Assembly (NCBI RefSeq): GCF_001692445.1
Contig: NZ_MAQA01000017.1
Coordinates: 1 to 64,000, forward strand
Direction: 5' to 3'
Source: Oerskovia enterophila
GTDB lineage: Bacteria > Actinomycetota > Actinomycetes > Actinomycetales > Cellulomonadaceae
Length of the DNA: 64,000 bases
A model generated the notes under the pieces. It was not told the origin of the DNA. It did no database searches and was given only the letters and a program-made list of their open reading frames with translations. The position numbers and the translations under genes were made by a program. Positions 1-10,124 of the stretch are shown piece by piece. Every line of letters begins with the position of its first letter. Position 1 is the stretch's first letter.

Positions 1-1
1 G

Positions 2-391
2 TCATGGGGTCTCTCCCGTCAGGGTGGGGCGGTCCTGGGGACCGCGGCCGAGGACGTGGTCCACGATCTCGGCGGGCGTGATGCCCAGCAGGTCGGCCTG
101 GACCAGAGCGGGGCGCAGGACCTCGGCGAAGTAGCGGTCGCGATGCTCGGCGAGCAGCTTCTCGCGGGCTCCCGAGGCGACGAACATGCCGACGCCGCGC
201 CGCTTGTAGAGCACTCCCTCGTCGACCAGCCCGGCGAACGCCTTGGCGGCGGTCGCGGGGTTGATGCGGAAGGTCGTCGCGTACTGGGTGGTCGACATGA
301 CCTGCTCCTCCTCGGCGAGGTCTCCGCTCAGGATCTGGGCGCGGATCTGCTGGGCGATCTGCAGGTAGATGGGTTCAGGTCCGTCGAACAT
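2..391 (-). CDS. GntR-family (YtrA subfamily) transcriptional regulator
   Basis: A 129-residue DNA-binding repressor. The N-terminus (MFDGPEPIYLQIAQQIR) and the following winged helix-turn-helix over about residues 8-75, with a short alpha-helical tail, are typical of the YtrA branch, which usually controls a neighbouring ABC exporter. I chose the ATG at 391 because GAGAGG lies 9 nt upstream; an in-frame ATG at 400 directly abuts that ribosome-binding site. The TGA stop overlaps an ATG at positions 5-3 in the ATGA arrangement, so a translationally coupled partner gene, probably the ABC ATPase, starts here and runs off the left edge. A large palindrome at 421-452 just upstream is the probable autoregulatory operator. 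Confidence 0.88.
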   Translation of the reverse strand: MFDGPEPIYLQIAQQIRAQILSGDLAEEEQVMSTTQYATTFRINPATAAKAFAGLVDEGVLYKRRGVGMFVASGAREKLLAEHRDRYFAEVLRPALVQADLLGITPAEIVDHVLGRGPQDRPTLTGETP

Positions 392-420
392 GGGGCCCAT
401 CCTCTCGCCGATCGCACGTT

Positions 421-452
421 CTATGGTTCGTTACATGAGTAATGAACCATAG
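421..452. promoter_or_regulatory. Palindromic operator of the GntR/YtrA regulator
   Basis: CTATGGTTC at 421-429 is repeated inverted as GAACCATAG at 444-452, and the inner bases TTAC/GTAA continue the symmetry with one mismatch. The dyad is AT-rich against its surroundings and lies about 30 bp upstream of the regulator start codon, where YtrA-type repressors usually bind. Binding by the adjacent gene product is inferred. Confidence 0.75.
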
Positions 453-481
453 AACCCTTGGTGTCCGCAAGGGGCAACGCT

Positions 482-543
482 GCCGAGAAGTGAGCTGTGG
501 CCCCTGATCCGGTGGGATCAGGGGCCACAGCTCACTTCTCGGC
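482..543 (-). terminator. Perfect 29-bp stem-loop (palindrome family A, copy 1)
   Basis: The arms 482-510 and 515-543 are perfectly complementary around the loop GGTG. The hairpin begins 18 nt past the DyP peroxidase stop and precedes the GntR gene, so it fits a terminator for the peroxidase. There is no U-tract, as is common in high-GC actinobacteria. The outer GCCGAGAAGTGAGC and inner CCCCTG recur in the hairpin at 61270-61331. Confidence 0.7.
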
Positions 544-560
544 GTCGCTCGGTCGAGCGC

Positions 561-1580
561 TCACGACTCGACGGCCACCGCACCGCTCTCCGGCTGCTGC
601 TGGACCTCCTCGTCCGCGAGGCTCTCGAGCAGGTCGAGCGACGGCACGAAGAACAACGATCCCGTCAGCGCGGTCGACACCTCGAGGATCCGGTCGGTGT
701 TGCCCTCGGGCTCGCCGATGAACATGCGGTGCAGCATGAGCTCGGTCACCGCGGGGTCCTTCGCGTACGCGATGTAGTACGTCCCGAACACGCCCGACCC
801 CGCATCGCCGAACGGCATGTTGTCGCGCAGGATCGCAAGCTCCTCGCCGTCCTCGTCCTCGATCACGTTGAGCGCGACGTGCGAGCTGCTGGGCTTGACG
901 TCGTCGTCGAGCTCGATGTCGTCGAGCTTGGTGCGCCCGATCGCCTTCTCCTGCTCCTCGGTGCTCAGCCCGTTCCAGGTGTCGAGGTCGTGCACGTACT
1001 TCTGCACGACGACGTAGCTCCCACCCACGAAGTCCGGCTCGTCCACGACCAGCGCGGCCTCGGGCGCGGCCCGGCCCGTCGGGTTCTCGGTCCCGTCGAC
1101 GAAGCCCAGGAGGTCGCGCGAGTCGAAGTACCGGAAACCCGTGGTCGAGTCCTCGACGACCACGGCGTCGCCCAGCGCGCGCATGATCTGGCGGGCGAGC
1201 TCGAACGTGAGGTCGGCCCGGTCCGCGCGGAGGTGGAAGAGCACGTCCCCCGGGGTCGACGGGGCCGTGTGCCGGGCACCGGCCAGGGCCGTGAACGGGT
1301 GCAGGTGCGCGGGGCGCGCCGCCCCCGTGGGCCGGACGCGGTCCCAGAAGTCCGAGCCCAGGCCCACCACGCACGACAGCTCGGCCCGGCCCTGCCGGAA
1401 GCCCACCGAGCGCACCAGCCCGTTGACGTCCGAGGCCACGCCGAGCAGCGTCGCGTCCGCCTCGGGAGTCCCCGTGGAGCGCACGACGAGGAACTCTGCG
1501 GACGTCGTGGGCTGGTACAGCACGGGCTGCGGCTCGGGGTCCGGCGCAGGGACGGGGGCCGGGAGCTGGGGGTTGGTCAC
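561..1580 (-). CDS. DyP-type (B-class-like) heme peroxidase
   Basis: 339 residues, normal for a bacterial dye-decolorizing peroxidase, which reduces H2O2 while oxidising dyes, phenolics or lignin-like substrates. The family motif GFVDGTENP spans about residues 159-167, giving distal Asp162; the proximal heme His is near 234 (SSSHVALN), and distal Arg and Asn follow in LRDNMPFG (R252, N254). No signal peptide is visible, so the enzyme is probably cytoplasmic or encapsulated, although I see no clear encapsulin-targeting tail or encapsulin gene. The GTG start at 1580 has GGAGG 6 nt upstream. It is a single gene bounded by hairpins on both sides. Confidence 0.9.
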   Translation of the reverse strand: MTNPQLPAPVPAPDPEPQPVLYQPTTSAEFLVVRSTGTPEADATLLGVASDVNGLVRSVGFRQGRAELSCVVGLGSDFWDRVRPTGAARPAHLHPFTALAGARHTAPSTPGDVLFHLRADRADLTFELARQIMRALGDAVVVEDSTTGFRYFDSRDLLGFVDGTENPTGRAAPEAALVVDEPDFVGGSYVVVQKYVHDLDTWNGLSTEEQEKAIGRTKLDDIELDDDVKPSSSHVALNVIEDEDGEELAILRDNMPFGDAGSGVFGTYYIAYAKDPAVTELMLHRMFIGEPEGNTDRILEVSTALTGSLFFVPSLDLLESLADEEVQQQPESGAVAVES

Positions 1581-1711
1581 GGGACACCTCCGCGTCGCGC
1601 CCGCCGCACGGGAGGCGCGGGTCTTCCCCGAGTCTGTCCGGCGGGCGGCGGTTCGTCGCGCGCAACGGATCCCGTGCGCGAGGACGGGGCGACCGCGCCT
1701 GGGTGCGCACA

Positions 1712-1756
1712 GCCCGACGGCGCCCGCCCACCGGAAGGTGAGGGGCGCCGTCGGGC
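1712..1756 (-). terminator. Stem-loop with paired CCCGACGGCG elements
   Basis: GCCCGACGGCGCC at 1712-1724 pairs perfectly with its inverse at 1744-1756. It is the second of two hairpins after the asd stop and may act as a back-up terminator. It belongs to the dispersed CCCGACGGCG family described in the findings. Confidence 0.6.
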
Positions 1757-1786
1757 ACCGCGGTGCCTGGCCCGTCGCCGGACCAG

Positions 1787-1824
1787 CGGGACGGGCGGGA
1801 GACCTCGGCCTCCCGCCCGTCCCG
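1787..1824 (-). terminator. Terminator hairpin of lysC-asd
   Basis: CGGGACGGGCGGGAG at 1787-1801 pairs with 1810-1824 without mismatch, leaving an 8-nt loop. It lies 11 nt past the asd stop codon and is the probable intrinsic terminator of the lysC-asd operon. Confidence 0.75.
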
Positions 1825-1834
1825 GCAGCACGAG

Positions 1835-4248
<2,414 letters not shown>

Positions 4249-4417
4249 TAGCCTGCTCCGTTACGTCGCCGGCCTCCGTCTCTCTCAACGGCCCGCCGGG
4301 TGTTTTACGAGTCGGTCGATGATAGCCCGGCGCCCGTGGACGGCGGGAGGGGGCTCAGGATGCGAACGGTCCGGGCCGGTGCCGGTCGCTGACCTGCGGG
4401 GATGCAGGCTACCGGGT

Positions 4418-4476
4418 GCCGAACACGAGGTTGCGGTCGTTCTGAGCCTGAGAACGAACGCAACCTCGTTCTCGGC
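4418..4476 (-). other. Long imperfect stem-loop upstream of lysC
   Basis: Arms of about 26 bp (4418-4443 and 4451-4476) pair with three mismatches around a 7-nt loop. It lies between the TSUP permease stop (4519) and the lysC start (4248), within a 270-bp gap. It could terminate the permease transcript or act in a lysC leader; the rest of the gap shows no gene. Confidence 0.55.
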
Positions 4477-4518
4477 AGCCGCCGGCAAGCACCCGGCCCG
4501 ACCCGGCGTCGGGCGAGG

Positions 4519-5403
4519 TCACCCCCCGAGGCTCGTGACGACGTCGTACCCGAGCTTGCAGATGAGCGCCCCCACCACGACCACGAACACGACCCGCACG
4601 AACCCGCTGCCCTTGGCCACGGCCATGCGCGCCCCGATGTACGCGCCCAGCAGGTTCGCGGCCCCGATCGCGAGCCCCAGCCCCCACAGCACCGCGCCGT
4701 ACGGGACGAAGAAGATGAGCGCGCCCGCGTTGGTCGCGAAGTTGGCGATCTTCGCGAGCGCGGAGGCCGGCAGGAACGCGTACCCCAGGATGCTGACGAG
4801 CGAGATGACGAAGAACGTCCCCGTCCCGGGCCCGAGCAGCCCGTCGTAGAACCCGATCACGAGCCCGATCCCGGCCGCGGCCCACCGGTGCCCGTTGCCC
4901 TCCCAGCGCAGGTTCGTCGTGTGCCCGAGCCTGGGCTTGGCGATCGTGTAGACCGCCACCGCGATCAGGACCACGAGGATGATCGGCTTGAACAGCTCGG
5001 CGGGGATCTTCGACGCGAGCGCCGCGCCGCCGATCGCCCCGAACAGGGCCGCGATCGCCATGGGGCCCGCGGTCCGCAGGTCGGGACCCACCCGCCGGTA
5101 GTACGTCGTCGCGCTCACGGAGGTGCCCATGATGCTCGCGAGCTTGTTCGTCGCGAGGGCCTGGACCGGGCTGATGCCCGGCACGAGCAGCAGCGCGGGG
5201 AGCTGGACGAGCCCTCCCCCGCCCACGACCGCGTCGATCCAGCCCGCGGTCAGGCCCGCGAGGACCAGGAGGGCGATCGTCAGGAGGTCGAGCTCGAGCC
5301 CGCCAGAGCCCGGCAGCACGATCCCCTCGCCCGCGGCGAGAGGCGCGTGCGCCACGAGAGGAGGCGTCGCGGCGAGGTCCCAGGTCACACGGAAGTCTTG
5401 CAC
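4519..5403 (-). CDS. TSUP (TauE/SafE) family membrane permease
   Basis: 294 residues with many hydrophobic helices and the family features AGLTAGWIDAVVGGGGLVQLP near the first helix and GFYDGLLGPGTGTF near the middle, which are the two internally repeated signatures of the TSUP family. Members move sulfonates, sulfite or other organic anions across the membrane; the substrate cannot be read from sequence. The GTG start at 5403 lacks a strong ribosome-binding site, and a GTG at 5388 is an alternative. It lies between the dnaX-recR cluster and lysC-asd, with 48 bp to the upstream DUF5063 gene, so it may be co-transcribed with it. Confidence 0.85.
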   Translation of the reverse strand: MQDFRVTWDLAATPPLVAHAPLAAGEGIVLPGSGGLELDLLTIALLVLAGLTAGWIDAVVGGGGLVQLPALLLVPGISPVQALATNKLASIMGTSVSATTYYRRVGPDLRTAGPMAIAALFGAIGGAALASKIPAELFKPIILVVLIAVAVYTIAKPRLGHTTNLRWEGNGHRWAAAGIGLVIGFYDGLLGPGTGTFFVISLVSILGYAFLPASALAKIANFATNAGALIFFVPYGAVLWGLGLAIGAANLLGAYIGARMAVAKGSGFVRVVFVVVVGALICKLGYDVVTSLGG

Positions 5404-5451
5404 GACGGCGGAGGGGTCACCGAAGCGCCGACGCCCCGGGCGAGGCGGACG

Positions 5452-6027
5452 TCAGGACTGCAGCGCGTCGTACTCCGCCTCGGCCGCGACGTCGTCCTCG
5501 ACGTCGAGGCGCAGGTGCGCGAGCACCATCTGCAGGACGCGCAGCGCGCTCGCGGCGCGTTCTCCCCACAGGGACAGGTAGGAGAACTGCCACCACCACA
5601 GTGCCTCGAGCTCCTGGCCCGAGTCGTAGTGCTGGAGCCCCTTGGCGAGCGCCTCGGCGATGCACGCGATGTCTCCGGACACGAACGCCTGGCCGACGAC
5701 GGCACCCAGCACGGGGTCGACGATCTCCGGGTACTCGTCGAGCCCGTCGAGGAGCTGAGCGAGGGCCTCGCGCAGCGGGTCGAGGTCGGTCTCGGGTCCA
5801 GCGTCGGGCTCGAACCGCTGGTCCGGGACGACGTCCATCATGGCGCCGAGCCGCGCACCGGCTGCCAGCATGTCCGACGTGGCGAGCAGCAGGAGGGGGA
5901 TCGCGGCCTCGGGAGCGGCACCCGAGGCGACCTCTGCCGTGGTGGTGAGGAACGTGCGGGCCTGCGCGGACACGGAGGCTGCGACCGACCGGAGGTCGGA
6001 CCCCAGGGCCTCGCTGATCTCAACCAC
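5452..6027 (-). CDS. DUF5063 family protein
   Basis: 191 residues, soluble and mainly alpha-helical. It resembles the actinobacterial DUF5063 family that follows recR in many genomes; function unknown. The GTG start at 6027 overlaps the recR stop (6020-6022) by 8 nt, with GGAGAG upstream inside recR, so translation is coupled to recR. The upstream extension to 6093 is only open reading inside recR. The overlap suggests a role near RecR or recombinational repair, but no catalytic motif is visible. Confidence 0.75.
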   Translation of the reverse strand: MVEISEALGSDLRSVAASVSAQARTFLTTTAEVASGAAPEAAIPLLLLATSDMLAAGARLGAMMDVVPDQRFEPDAGPETDLDPLREALAQLLDGLDEYPEIVDPVLGAVVGQAFVSGDIACIAEALAKGLQHYDSGQELEALWWWQFSYLSLWGERAASALRVLQMVLAHLRLDVEDDVAAEAEYDALQS

Positions 6028-6619
6028 TGACGACTCTCCGTCCCTCGAAGGCCCGCCCCAGCGTGACCTCGTCCGCGTACTCCAAGTCTCCACCCACGGG
6101 CAGGCCGGACGCGAGGCGGGTGACCCGCAGCCCCATCGGGGACAGCATGCGTGTCAGGTAGGTGGCCGTGGCCTCGCCCTCGACGTTGGGGTCGGTCGCG
6201 AGGATGACCTCCTGCACCTCGCCGTCGGCCAGGCGTGTGAGCAGCTCGCGGATGCGCAGGTCGTCAGGGCCCACGTTGTCCATGGGGTTGATGGCCCCGC
6301 CGAGCACGTGGTACTTGCCCCGGAACTCGCGCGTGCGCTCGATCGCGACCACGTCCTTGGGCTCCTCCACGACGCAGATGACCGCGGCCGAGCGTCGGGG
6401 GTCGAGGCAGATGCGGCACCGTTCGCCCTCCGCGACGTTGCCGCAGACCTCGCAGAAGCGCACGCGCAGCTTGACCTCGGTCAGCGCGTCGGCGAGCCGG
6501 CGCACGTCCGCGGCGTCTGCCGCGAGGAGGTGGAACGCGATGCGTTGGGCACTCTTGGGACCGACCCCGGGGAGTCGGCCGAGCTCGTCGATCAGGTCCT
6601 GGACCGCGCCTTCATACAC
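6020..6619 (-). CDS. recR: Recombination mediator protein RecR
   Basis: 199 residues, the usual length. With RecO it loads RecA on SSB-coated gaps. The order is helix-hairpin-helix ([20 protein letters not shown], about 13-32), Cys4 zinc finger (C56, C59, C68, C71) and a Toprim domain (about 80-175). GTG start at 6619, as MYEGAVQDL begins most RecR proteins. It lies in the dnaX-recR cluster, but the nucleoid protein gene ybaB/ebfC that normally sits between dnaX and recR is absent and a VOC gene occupies that place. Confidence 0.96.
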   Translation of the reverse strand: MYEGAVQDLIDELGRLPGVGPKSAQRIAFHLLAADAADVRRLADALTEVKLRVRFCEVCGNVAEGERCRICLDPRRSAAVICVVEEPKDVVAIERTREFRGKYHVLGGAINPMDNVGPDDLRIRELLTRLADGEVQEVILATDPNVEGEATATYLTRMLSPMGLRVTRLASGLPVGGDLEYADEVTLGRAFEGRRVVSG

Positions 6620-6696
6620 GTCCCCAGCCTACGGGTCGCCGCCCACGGTCGGGTCCGCGCAGGGAGAGTGCCCTGGTCTCGCCTACGAAGGTCCGA

Positions 6697-7098
6697 TCAG
6701 TCCTCGTCCGCGACGATCTCCACCTCGAAGCCGTCCTCGTTCTCGAGGTAGGCCGCGTAGTGGTCGGGCCCGCCCGCGTACGGGTGGGCGTCGGCGAACA
6801 TGAGGCTCCACCCGTGCTCGGCGGCACGGGCCACGAGGTCGTCGACCTCGCTGCGCCGACCACCCGTGAACGCCAGGTGGTTGACCCCGGGGCGCATGCG
6901 GTCGTGATCCTTGCCACGGACCGCGGGGCTCGCCTCGAGGACGATGTACGTCGCCCCGCGCAGCCAGCTCTGCCCCGTGGCCCACATCTGGAACCGCGTG
7001 TACCCGAGCTCGTCGAGCAGCCACGCCCACGAGCTCTCCGCGGTGTCGAGGTCCTTGACCCAGAGCTCGACGTGGTGGAGCTCGCCGCGCGGACTCAC
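6697..7098 (-). CDS. VOC (glyoxalase/bleomycin-resistance fold) family protein
   Basis: 133 residues with the VOC fold: an opening LHHVELWVKDLD strand, NHLAFTGG in the middle and a closing YAAYLENEDGFEVEIV strand carrying a Glu metal-ligand candidate. The His in the first strand and the Glu at the end are the usual metal ligands. Substrate unknown; candidates are methylglyoxal-type detoxification or a resistance function. The GTG start at 7098 is just after the dnaX stop (7101), so the gene is almost certainly in the dnaX transcript, occupying the slot where ybaB is usually found. Confidence 0.85.
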   Translation of the reverse strand: MSPRGELHHVELWVKDLDTAESSWAWLLDELGYTRFQMWATGQSWLRGATYIVLEASPAVRGKDHDRMRPGVNHLAFTGGRRSEVDDLVARAAEHGWSLMFADAHPYAGGPDHYAAYLENEDGFEVEIVADED

Positions 7099-7100
7099 GG

Positions 7101-10010
7101 TCAGAGCCCGGTGTCGATGGTCTCGTCGATCACGACGCCGCCCAGGAGCTGCGCCACGAGCGGGGCACCGACCAGGCCCGACGACGCCAGGTCCGGGTCG
7201 TCGTCCGAGGGCGAGTCGTCCTCGATCGAGATCGCGACGCGGGCGGAGGACTGCCGCGCCTTCTGCTCGGCGGCCTGGCGTTCGAGCGTCTGGCGGCGGG
7301 ACTCCCGCACGCCGGGCGGCGGTCCCGCGGGTGCGGGGGTCGGGGCGCTGGGCGCGGCGGGCGCGCGCAGCGTCTGCCGGTTGCCCGACGGCGCAGCTCG
7401 CCTCACGTCCGCGGGCGGCGGTTCCGGGCCCTCGTCGAAGTCTGCCGGCGGCTCGGTCATGGAGGCTCCCGCGAGCCAGGCCTCGTCGGCCGCGTTGACG
7501 ACCGGCGGCTCGTCGTGGCGCGGAGCCGGGGGCGCGACGGGGGCAGCGGGCACGGTGGCCGGAGCCGGGCGTTCCTGGACCGCGACGCTGCTCCGCTGCT
7601 CGTGCTGCGGGGCGGCCTCGCCCGGGTGCTGCGGAGCAGCAGTGGCACTCGTGGCTGTCGGCGCTGCGACGATGCCTAGGCGATCAGTCGCCGGAGCCGG
7701 GGACGACGACCCGGAGGGCGCGTGGCCGCCCGAGCCCGACGAGCCCTGCCCGCCGGGGGCCTCGTGCCCGGACACGTCGGCCGGGGCCGACGGCCCTGCG
7801 ACGGACGGGTCGTCGTGGCGTGGAGCCGGGGGCGGCGCGGCGGGCGCCGAACCGCTGGGCACCGAAGCTCCGCCCTCGTCGAGGCGGGCCTCGACCCGGA
7901 CCTGGAACCCGAGCGTCTGGTAGACGGCCTCCTGGACCGCGCCCGTGTGCCGGGAGGTGGAGAAGGTCCGCGCGAGGGCTGGCGTCTGGAACGCGAGGTA
8001 CAGCGTGTCCGAGGTGAGCTCGCCGACCTGCGCGTTGGCGCTCACGAGGGACCAGGTGACGCGGCTCGAGCTGAGGGTCTGGAGGACCTCGGGCCAGCGA
8101 CGTCGCAACGCGTCGGTGCTGAGCGCGTCGCCGTCGCTCGAAGCCTGTCCGGCACCGGCACCGGCACCGGCACCGGCACCGGCACCGGCACCGGCCGAAG
8201 GTGCCGTGACCTCGGGCTGGGCAGGGGCGTCCACGGCGGGCGAGACGGGCTCGGCGACCGGGGCGAGAGGAGCGGCTGCGCGAGGCACGCCCTGCTCCGT
8301 CCCTTCCTCGACGGCATCGAGCGGAGCGGCGGGCGTCGCATCACCGGCGGGCTCGGCGACGCGGGGAGCGTGCTCGGCGACCGGGGACACGTCGTCCGCA
8401 GGACCCTCCGCAGCGACTCGCACCGACGCCGCCGGCTCCGCGTGGGCGTCGCCGACGGGCACCACGACCGGTCGGTCGTCGGTCGCCGGGGCCACCGCCT
8501 CGCTCGCGCCGACAGGTTCCTCGACCTGGGGGGCGGCCTCGGCCGGCACCGCGACCGCAGGAGCGACCGGCGCAGCACCAGAGACAGCGGCCGGCGCCAC
8601 CACAGCAGGCGCGGCAGGAGCGACCGGCGCAGCAGCAGCAGGCGCACCAGCCGCCGCGGCCACCTCCCCGCTCTTGCGCGCCTGGAGCGCGGCTCGCGCG
8701 GCCGCGGCACCGCTCAACCCGTTGACGGGGGCGACGGGGGCGTCCTCCTCGACCCGCGGGCCTCGCGGCGCTGCGGCGACGAGTCCCTCGGGGCCGCCGG
8801 ACCTCGGCGCGGACGCGACCGGGGCCAGGCCGGCGGTACCCAGCCCGCCCCGCTCCAACCGGTCGATGCGGGCTGCGAGCCCCGCTGCGCCGTCGTCCAC
8901 CCCGGGGAGCAGGAGGCGCGCGCACAGGAGCTCGAGGTGCAGGCGCGGGGACGTGGCGCCGCTCATCTCGGTGAGCGCTGCGTTGACCAGGTCCGCCGCC
9001 CGCGAGAGCTCGGCCGCACCGAGGTGCTGCGCCTGGGCCTTCATGCGCTCGAGCTGGTCCGAGGGGACGTCGCGCAGCACCGCGTCCGCGGCACCGCCCG
9101 AGACCGAGATGACGATCAGGTCGCGCAGGCGCTCGAGCAGGTCCTCGACGAAGCGGCGCGGCTCGTGCCCCGTGGTGATGATCTGCTCGACGACCCGGAA
9201 GATGCTCGCGCCGTCGCGGGCCGCGAGGGCCTCCACCACGTCGTCGAGCAGCGAGGCGTGCGTGAAGCCCAGGAGGTCCACGGCACGCTCGTAGTCGACG
9301 TTCCCGGCCTCCGCGCCCGCGATGAGCTGGTCCATGACGGACAGCGAGTCACGCACCGAGCCGCCGCCCGAGCGGACCACGAGGGGCACGACGCCCGTGC
9401 CGATCGTCACGCCCTCCGCGGCACAGAGCTGCTCGAGGTACGGACCCAGGACGTCCGGCGGGACCAGCCGGAACGGGTAGTGGTGCGTGCGCGACCGGAT
9501 GGTCCCGATGACCTTGTCCGGCTCGGTGGTCGCGAAGATGAACTTCACGTGGGGCGGAGGCTCCTCGACCAGCTTGAGGAGCGCGTTGAAGCCCTGCGGC
9601 GTGACCATGTGGGCCTCGTCGAGGATGAAGATCTTGTACCGGTCCCGAGCGGGCGCGAAGGTGGCGCGCTCGCGGAGCTCTCGTGCGTCGTCGACACCGT
9701 TGTGCGAGGCCGCGTCGATCTCGATGACGTCGAGGCTGCCCGACCCTCCGCGCGCGAGCTCGATGCACGACGAGCACTCCCCGCAGGGGGTGTCGATGGG
9801 CGTCTCCTCGGTGTTGCGCGCACAGTTCAGGGTGCGGGCGAGGATGCGCGCCGAGGTCGTCTTGCCGCAGCCACGAGGGCCCGAGAAGAGGTAGGCGTGG
9901 TTCACGCGTCCGCTGCGCAGTGCCTGCCGCAGGGGTCCGGTGACGTGGTCCTGCCCGATGACCTCGGCGAAGGTCTCTGGCCGGTAGCGGCGGTACAGGG
10001 CGGTGCTCAC
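7101..10010 (-). CDS. dnaX: DNA polymerase III subunits gamma and tau
   Basis: 969 residues, long for DnaX. The clamp-loader ATPase half is intact: Walker A GPRGCGKT (44-51), a zinc module with CGECSSC, Walker B ILDEAH and the sensor/arginine-finger region near SRT. After about residue 380 the protein becomes a long Ala/Pro/Gly-rich disordered tail of several hundred residues, interrupted by a conserved-looking block (LRRRWPEVLQTLSSSRVTWSL) that should be the tau domain V core. The tail contains a seven-copy GA repeat. I see no A-rich slippery frameshift site, so only tau is expected. GTG start at 10010. Confidence 0.95.
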   Translation of the reverse strand: MSTALYRRYRPETFAEVIGQDHVTGPLRQALRSGRVNHAYLFSGPRGCGKTTSARILARTLNCARNTEETPIDTPCGECSSCIELARGGSGSLDVIEIDAASHNGVDDARELRERATFAPARDRYKIFILDEAHMVTPQGFNALLKLVEEPPPHVKFIFATTEPDKVIGTIRSRTHHYPFRLVPPDVLGPYLEQLCAAEGVTIGTGVVPLVVRSGGGSVRDSLSVMDQLIAGAEAGNVDYERAVDLLGFTHASLLDDVVEALAARDGASIFRVVEQIITTGHEPRRFVEDLLERLRDLIVISVSGGAADAVLRDVPSDQLERMKAQAQHLGAAELSRAADLVNAALTEMSGATSPRLHLELLCARLLLPGVDDGAAGLAARIDRLERGGLGTAGLAPVASAPRSGGPEGLVAAAPRGPRVEEDAPVAPVNGLSGAAAARAALQARKSGEVAAAAGAPAAAAPVAPAAPAVVAPAAVSGAAPVAPAVAVPAEAAPQVEEPVGASEAVAPATDDRPVVVPVGDAHAEPAASVRVAAEGPADDVSPVAEHAPRVAEPAGDATPAAPLDAVEEGTEQGVPRAAAPLAPVAEPVSPAVDAPAQPEVTAPSAGAGAGAGAGAGAGAGQASSDGDALSTDALRRRWPEVLQTLSSSRVTWSLVSANAQVGELTSDTLYLAFQTPALARTFSTSRHTGAVQEAVYQTLGFQVRVEARLDEGGASVPSGSAPAAPPPAPRHDDPSVAGPSAPADVSGHEAPGGQGSSGSGGHAPSGSSSPAPATDRLGIVAAPTATSATAAPQHPGEAAPQHEQRSSVAVQERPAPATVPAAPVAPPAPRHDEPPVVNAADEAWLAGASMTEPPADFDEGPEPPPADVRRAAPSGNRQTLRAPAAPSAPTPAPAGPPPGVRESRRQTLERQAAEQKARQSSARVAISIEDDSPSDDDPDLASSGLVGAPLVAQLLGGVVIDETIDTGL
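8151..8194. repeat. Hexanucleotide tandem repeat inside dnaX
   Basis: Seven uninterrupted copies of GGCACC (plus-strand reading) lie at 8151-8192 with a partial eighth. On the coding strand they encode an alternating Gly-Ala run in the disordered tau tail. Because the unit is six bases long, gain or loss of copies keeps the reading frame. Confidence 0.9.
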
Positions 10011-10124
10011 CCCGGCAACTCTAGACGGCGTGGCTGACAGCCCGCACAGCGGGTCCCCAGGTGTGCTGCCCGGGGCCCCGCCGTCGGTCCGTCGACGGAG
10101 AGCCGGCCCGTCGACGGCAGTGCC

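Noticed and set aside
8151-8194. CRISPR-like or mobile repeat in dnaX
   Set aside because: A six-base tandem with no spacers, in frame in a coding tail; it is simple slippage-type repetition.
7101-10010. Programmed frameshift in dnaX producing gamma
   Set aside because: No A-rich slippery sequence with downstream hairpin is visible.
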